Source: Streptomyces sp. NBC_01351
Lineage (GTDB): Bacteria > Actinomycetota > Actinomycetes > Streptomycetales > Streptomycetaceae
Direction of reading: 5' to 3'
Length of the DNA: 64,000 nt
Assembly: GCF_036237315.1 (NCBI RefSeq)
Contig: NZ_CP108356.1
Span: 2,476,501-2,540,500, forward strand
Under the pieces are notes generated by a model. That model was given only the letters and a program-made list of their open reading frames with translations. It made no database searches and was not told the DNA's origin. Shown one piece after another: positions 35,440 through 44,369 of the stretch. Each line of letters opens with the position of its first letter. Positions within the stretch are counted from its first letter, which is position 1. The position numbers and the translations under genes were made by a program.

Positions 35440-36120
35440 CTACTTCTTGCGGGCGGTCGTCTTCTTCGCGGTGGCCTTGCGCGTCGCCGTCTTCTTGGCG
35501 GGCGCCGTCGTCTTCGCGGTGGCCTTCTTGGCCGCCGGAGCGGTCTTCTTCGCGGTGGCGGTGGTCTTCTTCGCCGCGGGCGTGGCCTTCTTGGCGGTGG
35601 CCGTGGCCTTCTTCGCCGTGGCCGTGGCCTTCTTGGCGGTGGCGGTGCTCTTGACCGCCGCCTTCTTGGCGGTGGCGGTGGCCTTCTTGGCCACCGTCTT
35701 CTTTGCGACCGCGGTCTTTGCCGCGGCCTTCTTGGCGGTGGTGGCCTTCTTCGCGACGGCCTTCTTGACCGTTGCGGAGGCACCGCCGGTGAGGCTGCCC
35801 TTGGGCGCCTTCTTCACCGAGACCTCGCCGCCCTTGGGGAGCTTCTTCGTGCCGCTGACCAGGTCCTTGAAGCCCTGGCCCGCACGGAAGCGGGGCACCG
35901 AGGTCTTCTTGACCCGGACGCGCTCCCCCGTCTGCGGGTTGCGGGCGTAACGGGCCGGCCGGTCGACCTTCTCGAACGAGCCGAAGCCCGTGACCGAGAC
36001 CCGGTCGCCCGCGACGGTAGCGCGGACGATCGCGTCCAGTACCGCGTCGACAGCGTCCGCGGCCTGCTGACGGCCGCCCAGCTTGTCGGCAATCGCTTCT
36101 ACGAGCTGCGCCTTGTTCAC
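35440..36120 (-). CDS. hupS: Two-domain HU-type nucleoid protein HupS
   Basis: 226 residues from GTG 36118-36120. Residues 1-92 are a complete HU fold (NKAQLVEAIADKLG, VTGFGSFEKVDRPARYARNPQTGE). The remaining 130 residues are a Lys/Ala/Thr tail built from repeats of the type AKKATATAKK, like histone H1. In Streptomyces this HU-H1 hybrid compacts spore nucleoids. The tail DNA is correspondingly repetitive (35450-35770). It is monocistronic. Confidence 0.93.
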   Translation of the reverse strand: MNKAQLVEAIADKLGGRQQAADAVDAVLDAIVRATVAGDRVSVTGFGSFEKVDRPARYARNPQTGERVRVKKTSVPRFRAGQGFKDLVSGTKKLPKGGEVSVKKAPKGSLTGGASATVKKAVAKKATTAKKAAAKTAVAKKTVAKKATATAKKAAVKSTATAKKATATAKKATATAKKATPAAKKTTATAKKTAPAAKKATAKTTAPAKKTATRKATAKKTTARKK

Positions 36121-36172
36121 GTCTTCCCCTTCGGAGACTTCGCCAGAACGAATGTGTTCAAGCTTATTTCGC

Positions 36173-36201
36173 ACGTTAGGCGGATATATACCGCAAATCA
36201 A
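36173..36201 (-). promoter_or_regulatory. Predicted hupS promoter with palindromic spacer
   Basis: On the minus strand TTGATT (36196-36201), a 17-bp spacer and TAACGT (36173-36178) form a well-spaced promoter about 53 bp before the GTG. The spacer contains GCGG-ATATATA-CCGC (36180-36194), a near palindrome placed where a repressor or nucleoid protein would block RNA polymerase. Confidence 0.6.
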
Positions 36202-36264
36202 ACACGAAACGGGCTAATCACCCTAGTGCCGCAACGCCGGAGGCGGTTACGGAGTTCCTTCGCA

Positions 36265-36492
36265 TCAGTCGCCTTCAGGGAATCGACCCTCGTCGAGGTC
36301 CTTCATCAACCTGTCCAGGCGCCTTGCCGCATCGGCGAGATCGTGCTTCGCCGTGGCCGTGGCGACCAACAGCTTCCGGGACAGCGCCATCCTTACGCCC
36401 TCCGGGACTTGCAGTGAGCGCACCCTTGTGTGTGCTTCTTTCAAACGGTCGGCGACAAGTTCGTAGAGCTCAAGTTGACTGTCGCGTTCCAT
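36265..36492 (-). CDS. Small helical hypothetical protein
   Basis: 75 residues from ATG 36490-36492. The sequence (MERDSQLELYELVADRLKEA, VRMALSRKLLVATATAKHDLADAARRLDRLMKDLDEG) is charged and strongly helical with no recognisable motif. I recall a conserved Streptomyces protein at this locus but no function. It lies between hupS and leuD with a terminator on its upstream side, so it is probably transcribed alone. Confidence 0.7.
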   Translation of the reverse strand: MERDSQLELYELVADRLKEAHTRVRSLQVPEGVRMALSRKLLVATATAKHDLADAARRLDRLMKDLDEGRFPEGD

Positions 36493-36547
36493 GCACAGAT
36501 TGTGCCATCTGGGGCGAGTTGTCGCCTCACGGGGCCTCAACACACAG

Positions 36548-36579
36548 CTGTGCCCCCCACCATCCGGTGGGGGGCACAG
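36548..36579 (-). terminator. Terminator of the leuCD operon
   Basis: CTGTGCCCCCCACC (36548-36561) pairs perfectly with GGTGGGGGGCACAG (36566-36579) over a 4-base loop, 50 bp after the leuD stop. Confidence 0.85.
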
Positions 36580-36629
36580 TGTTGGCGATGTGATCACCCA
36601 AAGGTGAATAAGCGCTGATCAGGCAGGAA

Positions 36630-37223
36630 TCAGGCCTGAATCGTGCGCGGCTTGTAGGTCGGACGCGCACTTTCGTACGTGGCGATGTCCGCTTCGTTCT
36701 GAAGGGTGAGGGAGATGTCGTCCAGCCCCTCCAGCAGCCGCCAGCGGGCGTTGTCGTCGAGCTCGAACTCCGCTACGACGCCTTCGGCCCGCACCTGGCG
36801 GTCGACCAGGTCGACCGTGATCTCGGCGGTGGGGTCGGCCTCGGTCAGCTTCCACAGCTGCTCGACGGTCTCCTGCGGGAGGACGACGGTCAGCAGGCCG
36901 TTCTTCAGCGAGTTCCCGCGGAAGATGTCGGCGAAGCGGGAGGAGATGACCGTCTTGAAGCCGAAGTTCTGCAGGGCCCAGACGGCGTGCTCGCGCGAGG
37001 AACCCGTACCGAAGTCGGGGCCGGCGACCAGTACGGTCGCGCCTTCGCGCTCCGGGCGGTTCGTGATGAACTCCGGGTCCTTGCGCCAGGCCTCGAAGAG
37101 CCCGTCCTCGAACCCGTCACGGGTGATCTTCTTCAGCCAGTGGGCCGGGATGATCTGGTCGGTGTCGACGTTGCTGCGGCGCAGCGGGACGGCCCGGCCG
37201 GTGTGGGTGGTGAAGGCTTCCAT
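36630..37223 (-). CDS. leuD: 3-isopropylmalate dehydratase small subunit
   Basis: 197 residues, full length. It has the swivel-domain signatures [33 protein letters not shown] and [17 protein letters not shown]. With LeuC it isomerises isopropylmalate in leucine synthesis. It follows leuC by 3 bp. Confidence 0.97.
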   Translation of the reverse strand: MEAFTTHTGRAVPLRRSNVDTDQIIPAHWLKKITRDGFEDGLFEAWRKDPEFITNRPEREGATVLVAGPDFGTGSSREHAVWALQNFGFKTVISSRFADIFRGNSLKNGLLTVVLPQETVEQLWKLTEADPTAEITVDLVDRQVRAEGVVAEFELDDNARWRLLEGLDDISLTLQNEADIATYESARPTYKPRTIQA

Positions 37224-37226
37224 GGT

Positions 37227-38651
37227 TCAGACTCCGGCGGTCGCGTCGGCGGCGGACAGGTCGGCGGGCGAGGCCAGATGGCCCAGCACCGCGGTGGCCG
37301 CGGCCACCTGCGGGGACACCAGGTGGGTGCGCCCGCCCTTGCCCTGCCGGCCCTCGAAGTTGCGGTTGGAGGTGGACGCGGAGCGCTCACCGGGAGCCAG
37401 TTGGTCGGGGTTCATGCCCAGACACATCGAGCAGCCCGCGTGCCGCCATTCGGCGCCGGCCTCCTTGAAGACCTTGTCCAGGCCCTCTTCCACGGCCTGC
37501 AGGGCGACCCGGACCGAGCCGGGGACGACCAGCATCCGTACGCCGTCGGCGACTTTGCGGCCCTCGATGATCCCCGCGACGGCGCGCAGGTCCTCGATGC
37601 GGCCATTGGTGCAGGAGCCTACGAAGACGGTGTCGACCTTGATGTCGCGCAGCGGCTGCCCGGCGGTCAACCCCATGTACTCCAGGGCCTTTTCGGCGGC
37701 GTGGCGCTCCGAAGCGTCCTCGTACGAAGCCGGGTCGGGGACGTTGGCCGACAGCGGCGCGCCCTGGCCCGGGTTGGTGCCCCAGGTGACGAACGGGGAC
37801 AGCGCGGTGCCGTCGATGACGACCTCCGCGTCGAAGACCGCGTCGTCGTCGGTGCGCAGGGTCCGCCAGTACGCGACGGCCGCGTCCCAGTCCTCGCCCG
37901 TGGGGGCGTGGTCGCGGCCCTGGAGGTAGTCGAAGGTGGTCTGGTCGGGGGCGATCATGCCCGCGCGGGCGCCGGCCTCGATCGACATGTTGCAGATGGT
38001 CATGCGGGCTTCCATCGACAGGTTCTCGATGGCCTCGCCGCGGTATTCCAGGATGTAGCCCTGGCCGCCGCCGGTGCCGATCTTGGCGATGATCGCCAGG
38101 ATCAGGTCCTTGGCGGTGACGCCCTCGGCCAGCGCGCCGGTGACGGTGATCGCCATCGTCTTCGGGCGGGCCAGCGGCAGCGTCTGGGTGGCCAGCACGT
38201 GCTCGACCTGGCTGGTGCCGATACCGAAGGCGAGCGCGCCGAACGCACCGTGGGTGGAGGTGTGCGAGTCACCGCAGACCACGGTGGTGCCGGGCTGGGT
38301 CAGACCCAGCTGCGGTCCCACGACGTGCACGACGCCCTGCTCGACGTCGCCCAGCGAGTGCAGCCGTACACCGAACTCGGCGCAGTTCCTGCGCAGCGTC
38401 TCCAGCTGGGCCCGGGAGACCGGGTCCGCGATCGGCTTGTCGATGTCGATGGTGGGGGTGTTGTGGTCCTCGGTCGCGATGGTGAGGTCGAGGCGTCGGA
38501 CCTTGCGGCCGGCCTGACGCAGACCCTCGAAGGCCTGCGGGCTGGTCACCTCGTGCAGCAGGTGCAGATCAATGAAGAGGAGGTCGGGCTCGCCTTCGGC
38601 GCGCCGGACGACATGGTCGTCCCAGACCTTCTCCGCGAGTGTCCTACCCAT
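37227..38651 (-). CDS. leuC: 3-isopropylmalate dehydratase large subunit
   Basis: 474 residues from ATG 38649-38651 behind GGAGGG. The cysteines for the 4Fe-4S cluster are in VGSCTNGR and [10 protein letters not shown], and [18 protein letters not shown] is the aconitase-type signature. It is the first gene of leuCD, divergent from ndgR. Confidence 0.97.
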   Translation of the reverse strand: MGRTLAEKVWDDHVVRRAEGEPDLLFIDLHLLHEVTSPQAFEGLRQAGRKVRRLDLTIATEDHNTPTIDIDKPIADPVSRAQLETLRRNCAEFGVRLHSLGDVEQGVVHVVGPQLGLTQPGTTVVCGDSHTSTHGAFGALAFGIGTSQVEHVLATQTLPLARPKTMAITVTGALAEGVTAKDLILAIIAKIGTGGGQGYILEYRGEAIENLSMEARMTICNMSIEAGARAGMIAPDQTTFDYLQGRDHAPTGEDWDAAVAYWRTLRTDDDAVFDAEVVIDGTALSPFVTWGTNPGQGAPLSANVPDPASYEDASERHAAEKALEYMGLTAGQPLRDIKVDTVFVGSCTNGRIEDLRAVAGIIEGRKVADGVRMLVVPGSVRVALQAVEEGLDKVFKEAGAEWRHAGCSMCLGMNPDQLAPGERSASTSNRNFEGRQGKGGRTHLVSPQVAAATAVLGHLASPADLSAADATAGV

Positions 38652-38801
38652 CGCTTTCCCTCCGGCCGGCCGGTTGTGCCGGCGCTTCATAGAGATCTGT
38701 TGCGCCTGATCGCCCGTACCCCACGTCTGGACGACGGCTCGGACCCAGTGGTTCGTGGACCCGCACATACAGACTCGCTTGTTCTTGGAAAAATTGAACT
38801 T

Positions 38802-38822
38802 GCGTTTCACAGTGTGAGACGC
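38802..38822. promoter_or_regulatory. Predicted NdgR operator in the leuC-ndgR divergent region
   Basis: GCGTTTCACAGTGTGAGACGC is an almost perfect 21-bp palindrome (two mismatched pairs) 12 bp before the ndgR ATG. IclR-family regulators typically bind such sites, and NdgR/AreB of other Streptomyces is known to act on leuCD and on its own gene. Confidence 0.65.
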
Positions 38823-38834
38823 GAATATCGTTTC

Positions 38835-39551
38835 ATGGACAACTCTAGCGGCGTCGGCGTTCTCGACAAGGCAGCTCTGGTATTGAGCGCACTGGAGTCC
38901 GGTCCGGCCACCCTCGCCGGGCTGGTCGCGGCGACAGGGCTCGCACGACCCACGGCACACCGGCTGGCCGTGGCACTGGAACACCACCGGATGGTGGCGA
39001 GGGACATGCAGGGCCGGTTCATCCTCGGACCGCGGCTGGCGGAGCTCGCCGCCGCGGCCGGCGAGGACCGCCTGCTGGCCACGGCGGGACCGGTACTGAC
39101 CCACCTGCGCGACGTGACGGGCGAGAGCGCTCAGCTCTACCGCCGTCAGGGAGACATGCGCATCTGCGTGGCGGCCGCCGAGCGGCTGTCGGGCCTGCGG
39201 GACACCGTCCCGGTGGGCTCCACGCTCCCGATGAAGGCCGGCTCGGCCGCGCAGATCCTGATGGCCTGGGAGGAGCCCGAGCGGCTCCACCGCGGCCTGC
39301 AGGGCGCGCGCTTCACGGCGACGGCGCTCTCGGGCGTACGGCGCCGCGGCTGGGCGCAGTCGATCGGCGAGCGGGAGCCCGGCGTGGCCTCCGTGTCGGC
39401 GCCCGTGCGCGGGCCGTCGAACCGCGTGGTGGCCTCCGTATCGGTCTCCGGGCCGATCGAGCGCCTGACCCGCCACCCGGGCCGGATGCACGCCCAGGCC
39501 GTCATCGACGCGGCCGCCCGTCTGACGGAGGCCCTGCGCCGCTCCGGCTGA
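38835..39551 (+). CDS. ndgR: IclR-family regulator NdgR/AreB
   Basis: 238 residues from ATG 38835. The N-terminal winged helix ([40 protein letters not shown]) is followed by the IclR effector domain ([37 protein letters not shown]). Position opposite leuCD and overall sequence match NdgR of S. coelicolor and AreB of S. clavuligerus, which control leucine genes and respond to amino acid or N-acetylglucosamine conditions. It ends at a strong terminator before the tRNA cluster. Confidence 0.92.
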   Translation: MDNSSGVGVLDKAALVLSALESGPATLAGLVAATGLARPTAHRLAVALEHHRMVARDMQGRFILGPRLAELAAAAGEDRLLATAGPVLTHLRDVTGESAQLYRRQGDMRICVAAAERLSGLRDTVPVGSTLPMKAGSAAQILMAWEEPERLHRGLQGARFTATALSGVRRRGWAQSIGEREPGVASVSAPVRGPSNRVVASVSVSGPIERLTRHPGRMHAQAVIDAAARLTEALRRSG

Positions 39552-39683
39552 CCTTGCCCCACCTTCCATCCGTTCACCCCCGGGCCCGGGGGCGCGTACG
39601 ACGCCGCACACGTCCGAACACGCGCCTCCGGGCCCGCACTTGTGAGGTGCGTGCGCATGCGACCGCACGCGACCGCATACGAC

Positions 39684-39720
39684 GAAGAGGCCCTCCGCGA
39701 TGAACGCGGAGGGCCTCTTC
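39684..39720. terminator. Bidirectional terminator between ndgR and the tRNA cluster
   Basis: GAAGAGGCCCTCCGCG (39684-39699) pairs perfectly with CGCGGAGGGCCTCTTC (39705-39720) over a 5-base loop. Confidence 0.9.
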
Positions 39721-39727
39721 TGTTGCG

Positions 39728-39800
39728 TACCCCCGACCGGATTCGAACCGGCGCTACCGCCTTGAGAGGGCGGCGTGCTAGGCCGCTACACAACGGGGGC
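39728..39800 (-). tRNA. tRNA-Glu (CTC), copy 1
   Basis: A 73-base cloverleaf without encoded CCA. The anticodon arm is CCGCC-CTCTCAA-GGCGG with anticodon CTC for GAG codons; the T arm is GCCGG-TTCGAAT-CCGGT. It is last of five tRNA genes on the minus strand and has the same sequence as copies 2 and 3. Confidence 0.95.
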
Positions 39801-39814
39801 TTGCAGATACTGCG

Positions 39815-39886
39815 CTGGGCTACCAGGACTCGAACCTAGAACAAAGGAACCAGAAACCTTCGTGTTGCCAATTACACCATAGCCCA
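39815..39886 (-). tRNA. tRNA-Gln (CTG), copy 1
   Basis: A 72-base cloverleaf. The acceptor pairs are TGGGCTA/TAGCCCA and the anticodon loop is TTCTGGT, giving CTG for CAG codons. A T-T mismatch closes the anticodon stem. A DasR-type palindrome lies 5 bases upstream of its 5' end. Confidence 0.94.
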
Positions 39887-39890
39887 AGGG

Positions 39891-39902
39891 TGGTCTAGAC
39901 CA
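39891..39902. promoter_or_regulatory. DasR-type (dre) palindrome inside the tRNA cluster
   Basis: TGGTCTAGACCA is a perfect 12-bp palindrome identical to the core of the Streptomyces DasR consensus (ACTGGTCTAGACCAGT). The outer bases differ (GG and GA instead of AC and GT). It lies in the spacer between tRNA-Glu copy 2 and tRNA-Gln copy 1. Confidence 0.65.
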
Positions 39903-39910
39903 GACCACAG

Positions 39911-39983
39911 TACCCCCGACCGGATTCGAACCGGCGCTACCGCCTTGAGAGGGCGGCGTGCTAGGCCGCTACACAACGGGGGC
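39911..39983 (-). tRNA. tRNA-Glu (CTC), copy 2
   Basis: Sequence identical to copies 1 and 3 by eye, 73 bases, anticodon CTC. Confidence 0.95.
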
Positions 39984-40044
39984 CCTAGCGATCCTGCATC
40001 AAAACTTCCGGGTGCGACCCTGGAGATCTCGCGGGAAGGATCTG

Positions 40045-40117
40045 TACCCCCGACCGGATTCGAACCGGCGCTACCGCCTTGAGAGGGCGGCGTGCTAGGC
40101 CGCTACACAACGGGGGC
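40045..40117 (-). tRNA. tRNA-Glu (CTC), copy 3
   Basis: Sequence identical to copies 1 and 2 by eye, 73 bases, anticodon CTC. On the transcribed strand it follows tRNA-Gln copy 2. Confidence 0.95.
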
Positions 40118-40144
40118 AAAGCACTGCGTTACTACTGCACTGCG

Positions 40145-40216
40145 CTGGGGTACCAGGACTCGAACCTAGAATAAGGGAACCAGAAACCCTCGTGTTGCCA
40201 ATTACACTATACCCCA
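40145..40216 (-). tRNA. tRNA-Gln (CTG), copy 2
   Basis: A 72-base cloverleaf, the first gene of the cluster on the transcribed strand. It differs from copy 1 by paired changes: acceptor TGGGGTA/TACCCCA and anticodon stem AGGG/CCCT, so both copies keep their folds and the CTG anticodon. Confidence 0.94.
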
Positions 40217-40302
40217 CCAAAAGTCAACCCCCTGGGGGGTCTTTCTTTTGAGTGGCGCCTCCGTCCGGCCTTTCGGCCCGCTCCGGCGGCGCAGAAAGAA
40301 CA

Positions 40303-41031
40303 TTACCGGATGCCTGACCGTGCTCCAAAACGGGTATCTGCGGCCAGTAGCTCCGGGAGCTGCTCAAGGCCCTCGATCCGGTGCGCGCCCTCGGGGCCCG
40401 GCCCCCGGCCGCCGTCCCGGTCGAGCCAGCAGGCCAGCAGGCCCGCGTCACGGGCGCCGCGCGCGTCGATCTCGGGCTGGTCCCCCACGTACGCCACCTC
40501 GCCGGGCGGCAGGCCGAGCGCCTCGCAGGCGGCGAGGAAGGCCCGCGCCTCGGGCTTGCTCACGCCGAGCTCGACGGCGCAGATCAGCACCTCGAAGCGG
40601 TCGCGCAGCCCGAGGTCGCGCAGCTTGGGGTCCTGGTTGACGAGGGAGGAGTTGGAGAGCACCCCGTGCCGGTAGTCGGCGGCGAGGGTGTCGAGCACGG
40701 GCACCACATCGGGGAAGACCTTCCACTGCGCCTTGTAGTGCTCGACGTACTTGTCGAACCAGGCGTCGGCCTCGCCGTCGGTCATCGCGGGCTGCTCCAG
40801 GAACTCCCGCACCCGGTCCCGCCGCTGGCCCTGGAAGGTGCCCTCGCCGGCGGCGAAGCGCTCCCAGTGCCGGTCGGTGATCCGCCGCCACAGTGCGAGC
40901 GCCTCGACGGGCGTCCCGTACCGCTCGGCGATGCCCTCGGCTTCCAGCTGTCGCGCGAGCCCCGCGGCGTCGGCCCCGGTGTAGTCGAACAGGGTGTCGT
41001 CGATGTCCCACAGCACGGCACGGATCGGCAT
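40303..41031 (-). CDS. HAD-superfamily hydrolase
   Basis: 242 residues. Motif I is VLWDIDDTLFDYTG (nucleophile and acid aspartates), motif II is GVLSNSS, the lysine is in GVSKPEARAF and motif III is VAYVGDQPEIDARGARDAG. A helical cap lies between I and II, giving a subfamily I phosphatase (phosphoglycolate phosphatase/haloacid dehalogenase-like). The substrate is unknown. It follows the DUF4241 gene by 10 bp. Confidence 0.9.
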   Translation of the reverse strand: MPIRAVLWDIDDTLFDYTGADAAGLARQLEAEGIAERYGTPVEALALWRRITDRHWERFAAGEGTFQGQRRDRVREFLEQPAMTDGEADAWFDKYVEHYKAQWKVFPDVVPVLDTLAADYRHGVLSNSSLVNQDPKLRDLGLRDRFEVLICAVELGVSKPEARAFLAACEALGLPPGEVAYVGDQPEIDARGARDAGLLACWLDRDGGRGPGPEGAHRIEGLEQLPELLAADTRFGARSGIR

Positions 41032-41041
41032 GGGGCCGAGC

Positions 41042-41713
41042 CTACGCCGGGTGCTCGCGCTCGGTGGGCACGACGAAGAAGTCGGTCAGGAAACAGGTGA
41101 TCTCCCCTTCGGCGTCCCGGCCGACCCAGGTCGGGTACGAGCCGTCGCCATGGCCGGACTGGAAGACCGCCACCTGGTGCCCGCCCGGGCCCGTGAGGAC
41201 GTAGGGGCCGGGGTGCCGGAACCCGTCTGCGAGGAACGGAGCGCGCAGCAGCTCCCGGGTGGCCTCGAGGTCGGCGAAGTCCGGCCAGACGGACGCGTCG
41301 TGGAACGCGGCCACGCCGGCGTCCACTCCGTAGCCGTGGAACTGGTCGGGGCCCAGGTCGCCCAGACGCTGGTCACTGGTGAGCGCCGGCTCCCAGGACA
41401 CCGTGGGCACTTCGCTCACCACCAGCCGCACGGCGGCGAGGTCCCGGTAGGGCGACACCTGCATCGCCTCGTCGTGCAGGGACCAGCTGACGATCGCCGC
41501 TTCCAGCCGGTAGCGGCCCGGGGCCACCTGCTCGCGGAATGGGGGGATGCCCTCCCGGCCCAGATGGGCCATGGGGTCGCACGCCACCAGCCGGCCCGTC
41601 GGCAGCGACAGCGTGCCCCCGTCCGCCACCGACAGCGTCGCGAGATCCTCCTCGTCGCGGAAGGCGTTGCCCGGGGTGAAGTGCCAGGAGTAGTCGGGAG
41701 CGGCGAGGGGCAT
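41042..41713 (-). CDS. DUF4241 protein
   Basis: 223 residues from ATG 41711-41713 with GGAAGG upstream. LSLPTGRLVACDPMAHLG, APGRYRLEAAIVSW and FHGYGVDAGVAAFHDAS match the DUF4241 family as I know it. No catalytic motif or signal peptide is visible. It is paired with the HAD hydrolase and separated from gltX by a strong hairpin. Confidence 0.8.
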   Translation of the reverse strand: MPLAAPDYSWHFTPGNAFRDEEDLATLSVADGGTLSLPTGRLVACDPMAHLGREGIPPFREQVAPGRYRLEAAIVSWSLHDEAMQVSPYRDLAAVRLVVSEVPTVSWEPALTSDQRLGDLGPDQFHGYGVDAGVAAFHDASVWPDFADLEATRELLRAPFLADGFRHPGPYVLTGPGGHQVAVFQSGHGDGSYPTWVGRDAEGEITCFLTDFFVVPTEREHPA

Positions 41714-41746
41714 CGCACGGCCTTCCGGATCGCGGGGCGGGTACAC

Positions 41747-41788
41747 CGCAGGGGGCGGCGGCCGGGGGTCCGGCTGCCGCCCCCTGCG
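41747..41788 (-). terminator. Terminator after gltX
   Basis: A 17-bp stem (41747-41763 with 41772-41788, one mismatch) with an 8-base loop lies directly downstream of gltX on its strand and upstream of the DUF4241 gene. Confidence 0.8.
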
Positions 41789-41805
41789 GGGACGTACGGG
41801 TGGGG

Positions 41806-43281
41806 CTACGCGGCGAGCTTCGCCAGGGCCGCGTCGATGCGGGACAGGGAGCGGTCCTTGCCCAGGATCTCCAGGGACTCGAAGAGCGGCAGGCCGACCG
41901 TGCGGCCGGTGACGGCCACGCGGACCGGGGCCTGGGCCTTGCCGAGCTTGAGGCCGTGGGCCTCGCCGGCGGTCAGGACGGCCTGCTTGAGGGACTCCGG
42001 GTCCGACCAGTCGGCGGCGGCGAGGTTCTCGCGCGCCGTGGTCAGCAGGGCCGCGGGCTCGCCCTTCATGGCCTTGTCCCACGAGGCCTGGTCTTCGACC
42101 GGCTCCTTGAGGAACAGGAAGTCGACGTTGGCGGTGATCTCCGAGAGGACGGTCACGCGGGTCTGGGCGTACGGGGCGATCCGCTCCCAGGCCTCGGCGT
42201 CGAACTCCTCGGCTGCCCAGTTGGCGTGCGGGGCCCGGAGCCACGGGGTGCAGGCGTCCGCGAAGGCCTTCGGGTCGAGCAGGCGGATGTGGTCGCCGTT
42301 GATCGACTCGGCCTTCTTGAGGTCGAACCGCGCCGGATTGGCGTTGACGCCGTCGATGTCGAACTTCGACACCATCTCCTCGATCGAGAAGACGTCCTGG
42401 TCCTTGGAGAAGGACCAGCCGAGCAGCGAGAGGTAGTTCAGCAGGCCCTCGGGGAGGAAGCCGCGCTCGCGGTACAGGTTGAGCGAAGCCTCGGGGTCGC
42501 GCTTCGAGAGCTTCTTGTTGCCCTCGCCCATCACGTACGGCAGGTGGCCGAAGGCGGGGGTGGTCTTGGCCACGCCCAGTTCGATCAGTGCCTTGTACAG
42601 GGCGATCTGGCGGGGGGTGGAGGAGAGCAGGTCCTCGCCGCGCAGGACGTGGGTGATCTCCATCAGCGCGTCGTCGACCGGGTTGACCAGCGTGTACAGC
42701 GGGGCGCCGTTGGCCCGGACGATGCCGAAGTCCGGCACGTTGTCCGGGGTGAAGGTGAGCTCGCCGCGGACGAGGTCCGTGAAGGTGATCGGCTCGTCGG
42801 GCATCCGGAAGCGGACGATCGAGGCGCGGTGCTCGCCCTCGTACGCCTCGACCTGCACGGTGGTGAGCTCGCGGCAGTGGCCGTCGTAGCCGGAGGGCTT
42901 GCCGGCGGCGCGGGCGGCCGCGCGGCGCGCGTCGAGCTCCTCGGTGGTGCAGTAGCACTTGTAGGCGTAGCCGCCGTCGAGGAGCCGGCGCGCGACGTCC
43001 TTGTAGATGTCCATGCGCTCGGACTGGCGGTACGGGGCGTGCGGGCCGCCCACCTCGGGGCCCTCGTCCCAGGTGAAGCCGAGCCACTTCAGCGAGTCGA
43101 GCAGCTGGTCGTACGACTCCTCGGAGTCGCGCGCCGCGTCGGTGTCCTCGATGCGGAAGACGAACGTACCGCCGTGGTGGCGGGCGAACGCCCAGTTGAA
43201 GAGGGCCGTGCGGACCAGACCCACGTGGGGGTTGCCGGTCGGGGAGGGACAGAAACGTACGCGGACAGGTCCGTTAACCAC
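41806..43281 (-). CDS. gltX: Glutamyl-tRNA synthetase
   Basis: 491 residues, full length for class Ib GluRS. The HIGH-type motif is [19 protein letters not shown] near residue 12 and the KMSKS-type motif is [11 protein letters not shown] near residue 245. It charges tRNA-Glu and, in organisms that use the amidotransferase route, also tRNA-Gln; both tRNA species are encoded 1.6 kb away. Its start overlaps the FAH-family gene end by 8 bp, so the two are probably cotranscribed. Confidence 0.96.
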   Translation of the reverse strand: MVNGPVRVRFCPSPTGNPHVGLVRTALFNWAFARHHGGTFVFRIEDTDAARDSEESYDQLLDSLKWLGFTWDEGPEVGGPHAPYRQSERMDIYKDVARRLLDGGYAYKCYCTTEELDARRAAARAAGKPSGYDGHCRELTTVQVEAYEGEHRASIVRFRMPDEPITFTDLVRGELTFTPDNVPDFGIVRANGAPLYTLVNPVDDALMEITHVLRGEDLLSSTPRQIALYKALIELGVAKTTPAFGHLPYVMGEGNKKLSKRDPEASLNLYRERGFLPEGLLNYLSLLGWSFSKDQDVFSIEEMVSKFDIDGVNANPARFDLKKAESINGDHIRLLDPKAFADACTPWLRAPHANWAAEEFDAEAWERIAPYAQTRVTVLSEITANVDFLFLKEPVEDQASWDKAMKGEPAALLTTARENLAAADWSDPESLKQAVLTAGEAHGLKLGKAQAPVRVAVTGRTVGLPLFESLEILGKDRSLSRIDAALAKLAA

Positions 43282-44062
43282 GCTTGATCACCTTGTTGGT
43301 GAGAGTGCCGATGCCTTCGATGGTGACGGCGACCTCGTCGCCGACGTTGAGGGGGCCGACTCCGGCCGGGGTCCCCGTGAGGATGACGTCGCCCGGGAGC
43401 AGCGTCATGGCCTCGCTGATGTGCACGACCAGGTCCTCGATGGAGCGGACCATGTCGCTGGTGCGGCCGAGCTGGCGTTGTTCGCCGTTGACCGTGCACT
43501 GGATGGTCAGGTCGCTCGGGTCCAGGTCGGTCTCGATCCAGGGGCCGAGGGGGCAGGAGCTGTCGAAGCCCTTGGCCCGGGCCCACTGCTGCTCGCGCTG
43601 CTGGACGTCGCGCGCGGTGACGTCGTTGGCGCAGGTGTAGCCGAGGATGACGTCCTTGACGCGCTCGCGCGGGACCTCGCGGCACATGCGGCCGATGACC
43701 ACGGCGAGCTCCGCCTCGTGGTGGAGGTCCTGGGAGAAGGAGGGGTACGCGATCGGGTCGCCCGGGCCGACCACCGAGGTGGAGGGCTTGAAGAAGGTGA
43801 TGGGGGCGTCCGGGACCGCGTGACCGAGCTCCGCCGCGTGCTCCGCGTAGTTGCGGCCGATGGCCACGACCTTGTTCGGGAGCACGGGCGGCAGCAGCCG
43901 GACCTTGCTCAGCGGGACCTTCGTGCCGGAGAGCTCGAAGTCCGCGAACGGAATGCCCTTGATGATGTCGAGGACGAGCTCCCCCTCGGCGCCGGGGGCT
44001 GCATCGCCCTCGACCACGCCGAAGGCGACATTGCCGTCGATCGAGAACCTGGCGATGCGCAC
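43274..44062 (-). CDS. Fumarylacetoacetate hydrolase family protein
   Basis: 262 residues. The FAH-fold metal site is in [12 protein letters not shown] (Glu residues), and [20 protein letters not shown] and [16 protein letters not shown] are characteristic. Members hydrolyse or decarboxylate acylpyruvates and related diketo acids; the exact substrate is unclear. It is coupled to gltX by an 8-bp overlap, which is conserved in Streptomyces as far as I recall. Confidence 0.9.
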   Translation of the reverse strand: MRIARFSIDGNVAFGVVEGDAAPGAEGELVLDIIKGIPFADFELSGTKVPLSKVRLLPPVLPNKVVAIGRNYAEHAAELGHAVPDAPITFFKPSTSVVGPGDPIAYPSFSQDLHHEAELAVVIGRMCREVPRERVKDVILGYTCANDVTARDVQQREQQWARAKGFDSSCPLGPWIETDLDPSDLTIQCTVNGEQRQLGRTSDMVRSIEDLVVHISEAMTLLPGDVILTGTPAGVGPLNVGDEVAVTIEGIGTLTNKVIKRG

Positions 44063-44159
44063 GTGTTGCGTCTGCCCCTCTGTATTTCCGCTGGCTGGAG
44101 TCTGCGGGCTCCAGGCTAACGCGGCGGGCAGCGGCGCTTCGCGCTGCTTTGCGCGGCTG

Positions 44160-44348
44160 CTACTGCGCCGGGGTGACGACCGGCGCGTCCATCAGGATCG
44201 TGCGGCGCGGGTTGGCGGTCTGCGTCGGCAGCTCGACGGCGTGCTCCGGGGTGGCCGGGGCCGCCTGCAGCTCCTCGGCGTCCTTGAGGTGCACGAGGGT
44301 GGTGCGGCGGGGGTTGGCTATGTTGCGGAACATCGTCGTCGTCTTCAT
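44160..44348 (-). CDS. 62-residue protein with doubled ANPRRT motif
   Basis: I do not recognise this protein. It starts at ATG 44346-44348 with only a weak GAGG about 13 bases upstream. The sequence contains two copies of one motif, IANPRRTTLVHLKDA near residue 10 and TANPRRTILMDAPV near residue 44, joined by a Glu/Ala/Pro linker (ELQAAPATPEHAVELPTQ). It has no cysteine, signal peptide or membrane segment. A promoter-like pair with an overlapping perfect palindrome lies just upstream, which supports real expression. It may be a short adaptor with two equivalent binding peptides or a precursor peptide; both ideas are inference. Confidence 0.65.
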   Translation of the reverse strand: MKTTTMFRNIANPRRTTLVHLKDAEELQAAPATPEHAVELPTQTANPRRTILMDAPVVTPAQ

Positions 44349-44369
44349 GGGGGTTCAGGCCTCAGCTGG

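Noticed and set aside
35450..35770. Regular short repeats suggesting a CRISPR or satellite array
   Set aside because: They are in-frame Lys/Ala codon repeats of the HupS tail, with no unique spacers.
38652..38780. A leucine leader peptide before leuC
   Set aside because: The in-frame extension upstream of leuC has no run of Leu codons and no terminator stem, so regulation by NdgR is preferred.
44128..44147. Small GCAGCG/CGCTGC stem between the 62-residue gene and the FAH-family gene
   Set aside because: Short, competing pairings and no tail; too weak to call a terminator.
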